23,357 bases of DNA from Frankiaceae bacterium (GTDB lineage: Bacteria > Actinomycetota > Actinomycetes > JAFAQI01). Below are positions 23,067 to 23,357 of the stretch, piece by piece (within the stretch, counting starts at the first letter, position 1; the number at the start of each line of letters is the position of its first letter). The position numbers and the translations under genes are program-made. The notes under the pieces were generated by a model. The model was not told where the DNA came from. It ran no database searches and saw only the letters and a list, made by a program, of their open reading frames with translations. The stretch lies in NCBI GenBank assembly GCA_030840545.1, contig JAVEEH010000078.1, forward strand, positions 1 to 23,357, in the 5' to 3' direction.

Positions 23067-23072
23067 CAGACT
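23067..23072 (+). promoter_or_regulatory. -10-like hexamer before the terminal membrane-protein gene
   Basis: CAGACT, 6 nt before the ATG at 23079, with no Shine-Dalgarno. It shares CAGACTCC with the element before the flavodoxin-like gene. Confidence 0.4.
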
Positions 23073-23078
23073 CCTCGG

Positions 23079-23357
23079 ATGCACGTCGTCCGGGTCGTCG
23101 CGGCAATCCTCGGCGGCACGCTGGTCGTCGTCACGACGCTCAGCGTCATGCGCGCACTGGTCATCCCGCGGGCGCGGCCGGGTGGCGTGAGCCGGACCAT
23201 CGACCGGTTCGTTGACGGCGCGTTCCGGCTCGTGCTGCGTCGTACCAGCGACTACGAGGCGCGGGACGAGATCCTGGCCGGGCAGGCGGCCTTCTATCTG
23301 CTCACGTTGTTGCTGGTCTGGCTCGCGGCCTATCTCATCGGCTACGCGCTGTTGCTC
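23079..23357 (+). CDS. Putative integral membrane protein (3' end outside window)
   Basis: The first 93 codons of a gene that runs off the window without a stop. The protein begins with a TM helix (5-25, VVAAILGGTLVVVTTLSVMRA), then a positively charged stretch typical of the cytoplasmic side (ALVIPRARPGGVSRTIDR), a segment with FRLVLRRTSDYEARDEILA (49-67) and a second TM (69-92). The layout resembles an uncharacterised actinobacterial membrane protein family. I cannot name a function. The start is supported by the codon position relative to the upstream -10-like hexamer and by the TM pattern. Confidence 0.7.
   Translation, partial: MHVVRVVAAILGGTLVVVTTLSVMRALVIPRARPGGVSRTIDRFVDGAFRLVLRRTSDYEARDEILAGQAAFYLLTLLLVWLAAYLIGYALLL

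Noticed and set aside
1..23357. Mobile element, prophage, defence island or CRISPR array
   Set aside because: No transposase, integrase, terminal repeats, spacer-repeat pattern or composition shift is visible; the genes look like chromosomal core and regulatory functions.

Overview
The window is chromosomal DNA from a high-GC actinobacterium. This rests on the very G/C-rich third codon positions, an MDMPI-type (mycothiol-associated) protein, a LigB-type ATP-dependent DNA ligase and a DapC-like aminotransferase resembling the mycobacterial ones, partner-switching regulators of the Streptomyces/Mycobacterium kind, and many starts that look leaderless. I cannot assign a genus. I see no rRNA, tRNA, CRISPR array, insertion sequence, integrase or phage gene. 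Coding density is very high. The longest gene-free stretch is about 150 bases, so no gap over 300 bases needs describing.

Layout. 1-743: 3' part of a citryl-CoA lyase/citrate synthase-like gene. 892-2453: a GAF-SpoIIE (PP2C) phosphatase translationally coupled to a STAS anti-anti-sigma protein. 2440-4319 (minus): an acyl-CoA desaturase and a SAM methyltransferase. 4375-4998: a LysE-type exporter. 5003-6960 (minus): an unusual YidD-domain/multi-TM fusion protein and an MDMPI-family protein. 7018-9442: a membrane-anchored lysozyme-like protein divergent from a transmembrane Ser/Thr kinase. 9508-10484: an RsbW-type ATPase coupled to an unidentified 158-aa protein. 10474-11728 (minus): an ECF-type sigma factor followed by a His-rich single-pass membrane protein that is probably its anti-sigma factor. 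11816-12277: a flavodoxin-like reductase. 12305-16100 (minus): a run of SDR, DapC-like aminotransferase and SppA-like peptidase. 16139-16939: a nitrilase-family amidase. 16944-17315 (minus): a short TspO-like protein. 17433-18338: an HSD17B4/FabG-like SDR, followed by a strong two-way hairpin. 18391-19899 (minus): LigB. 19981-21675: an MFS transporter fused to a cyclic-nucleotide-binding domain. 21751-23055: a PBP4-type D-Ala-D-Ala carboxypeptidase. 23079-end: the start of a membrane protein.

How the genes fit together. Three signalling modules lie close to one another: phosphatase plus anti-anti-sigma, anti-sigma ATPase plus an unknown partner, and sigma factor plus a membrane partner. A transmembrane kinase and a wall-hydrolase-like protein share a short divergent promoter region. 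Together they suggest a stress and envelope control neighbourhood, but wiring between the modules is inference. The remaining genes are ordinary lipid, amino-acid, repair and envelope functions.

The most unusual items are the YidD fusion (5003-6229), the His-rich candidate anti-sigma factor (10474-11166), the shortened TspO (16944-17315), the unknown partner of the RsbW-like ATPase (10008-10484), and a recurring -10-like hexamer 6-7 nt before eleven start codons, which points to widespread leaderless transcription.
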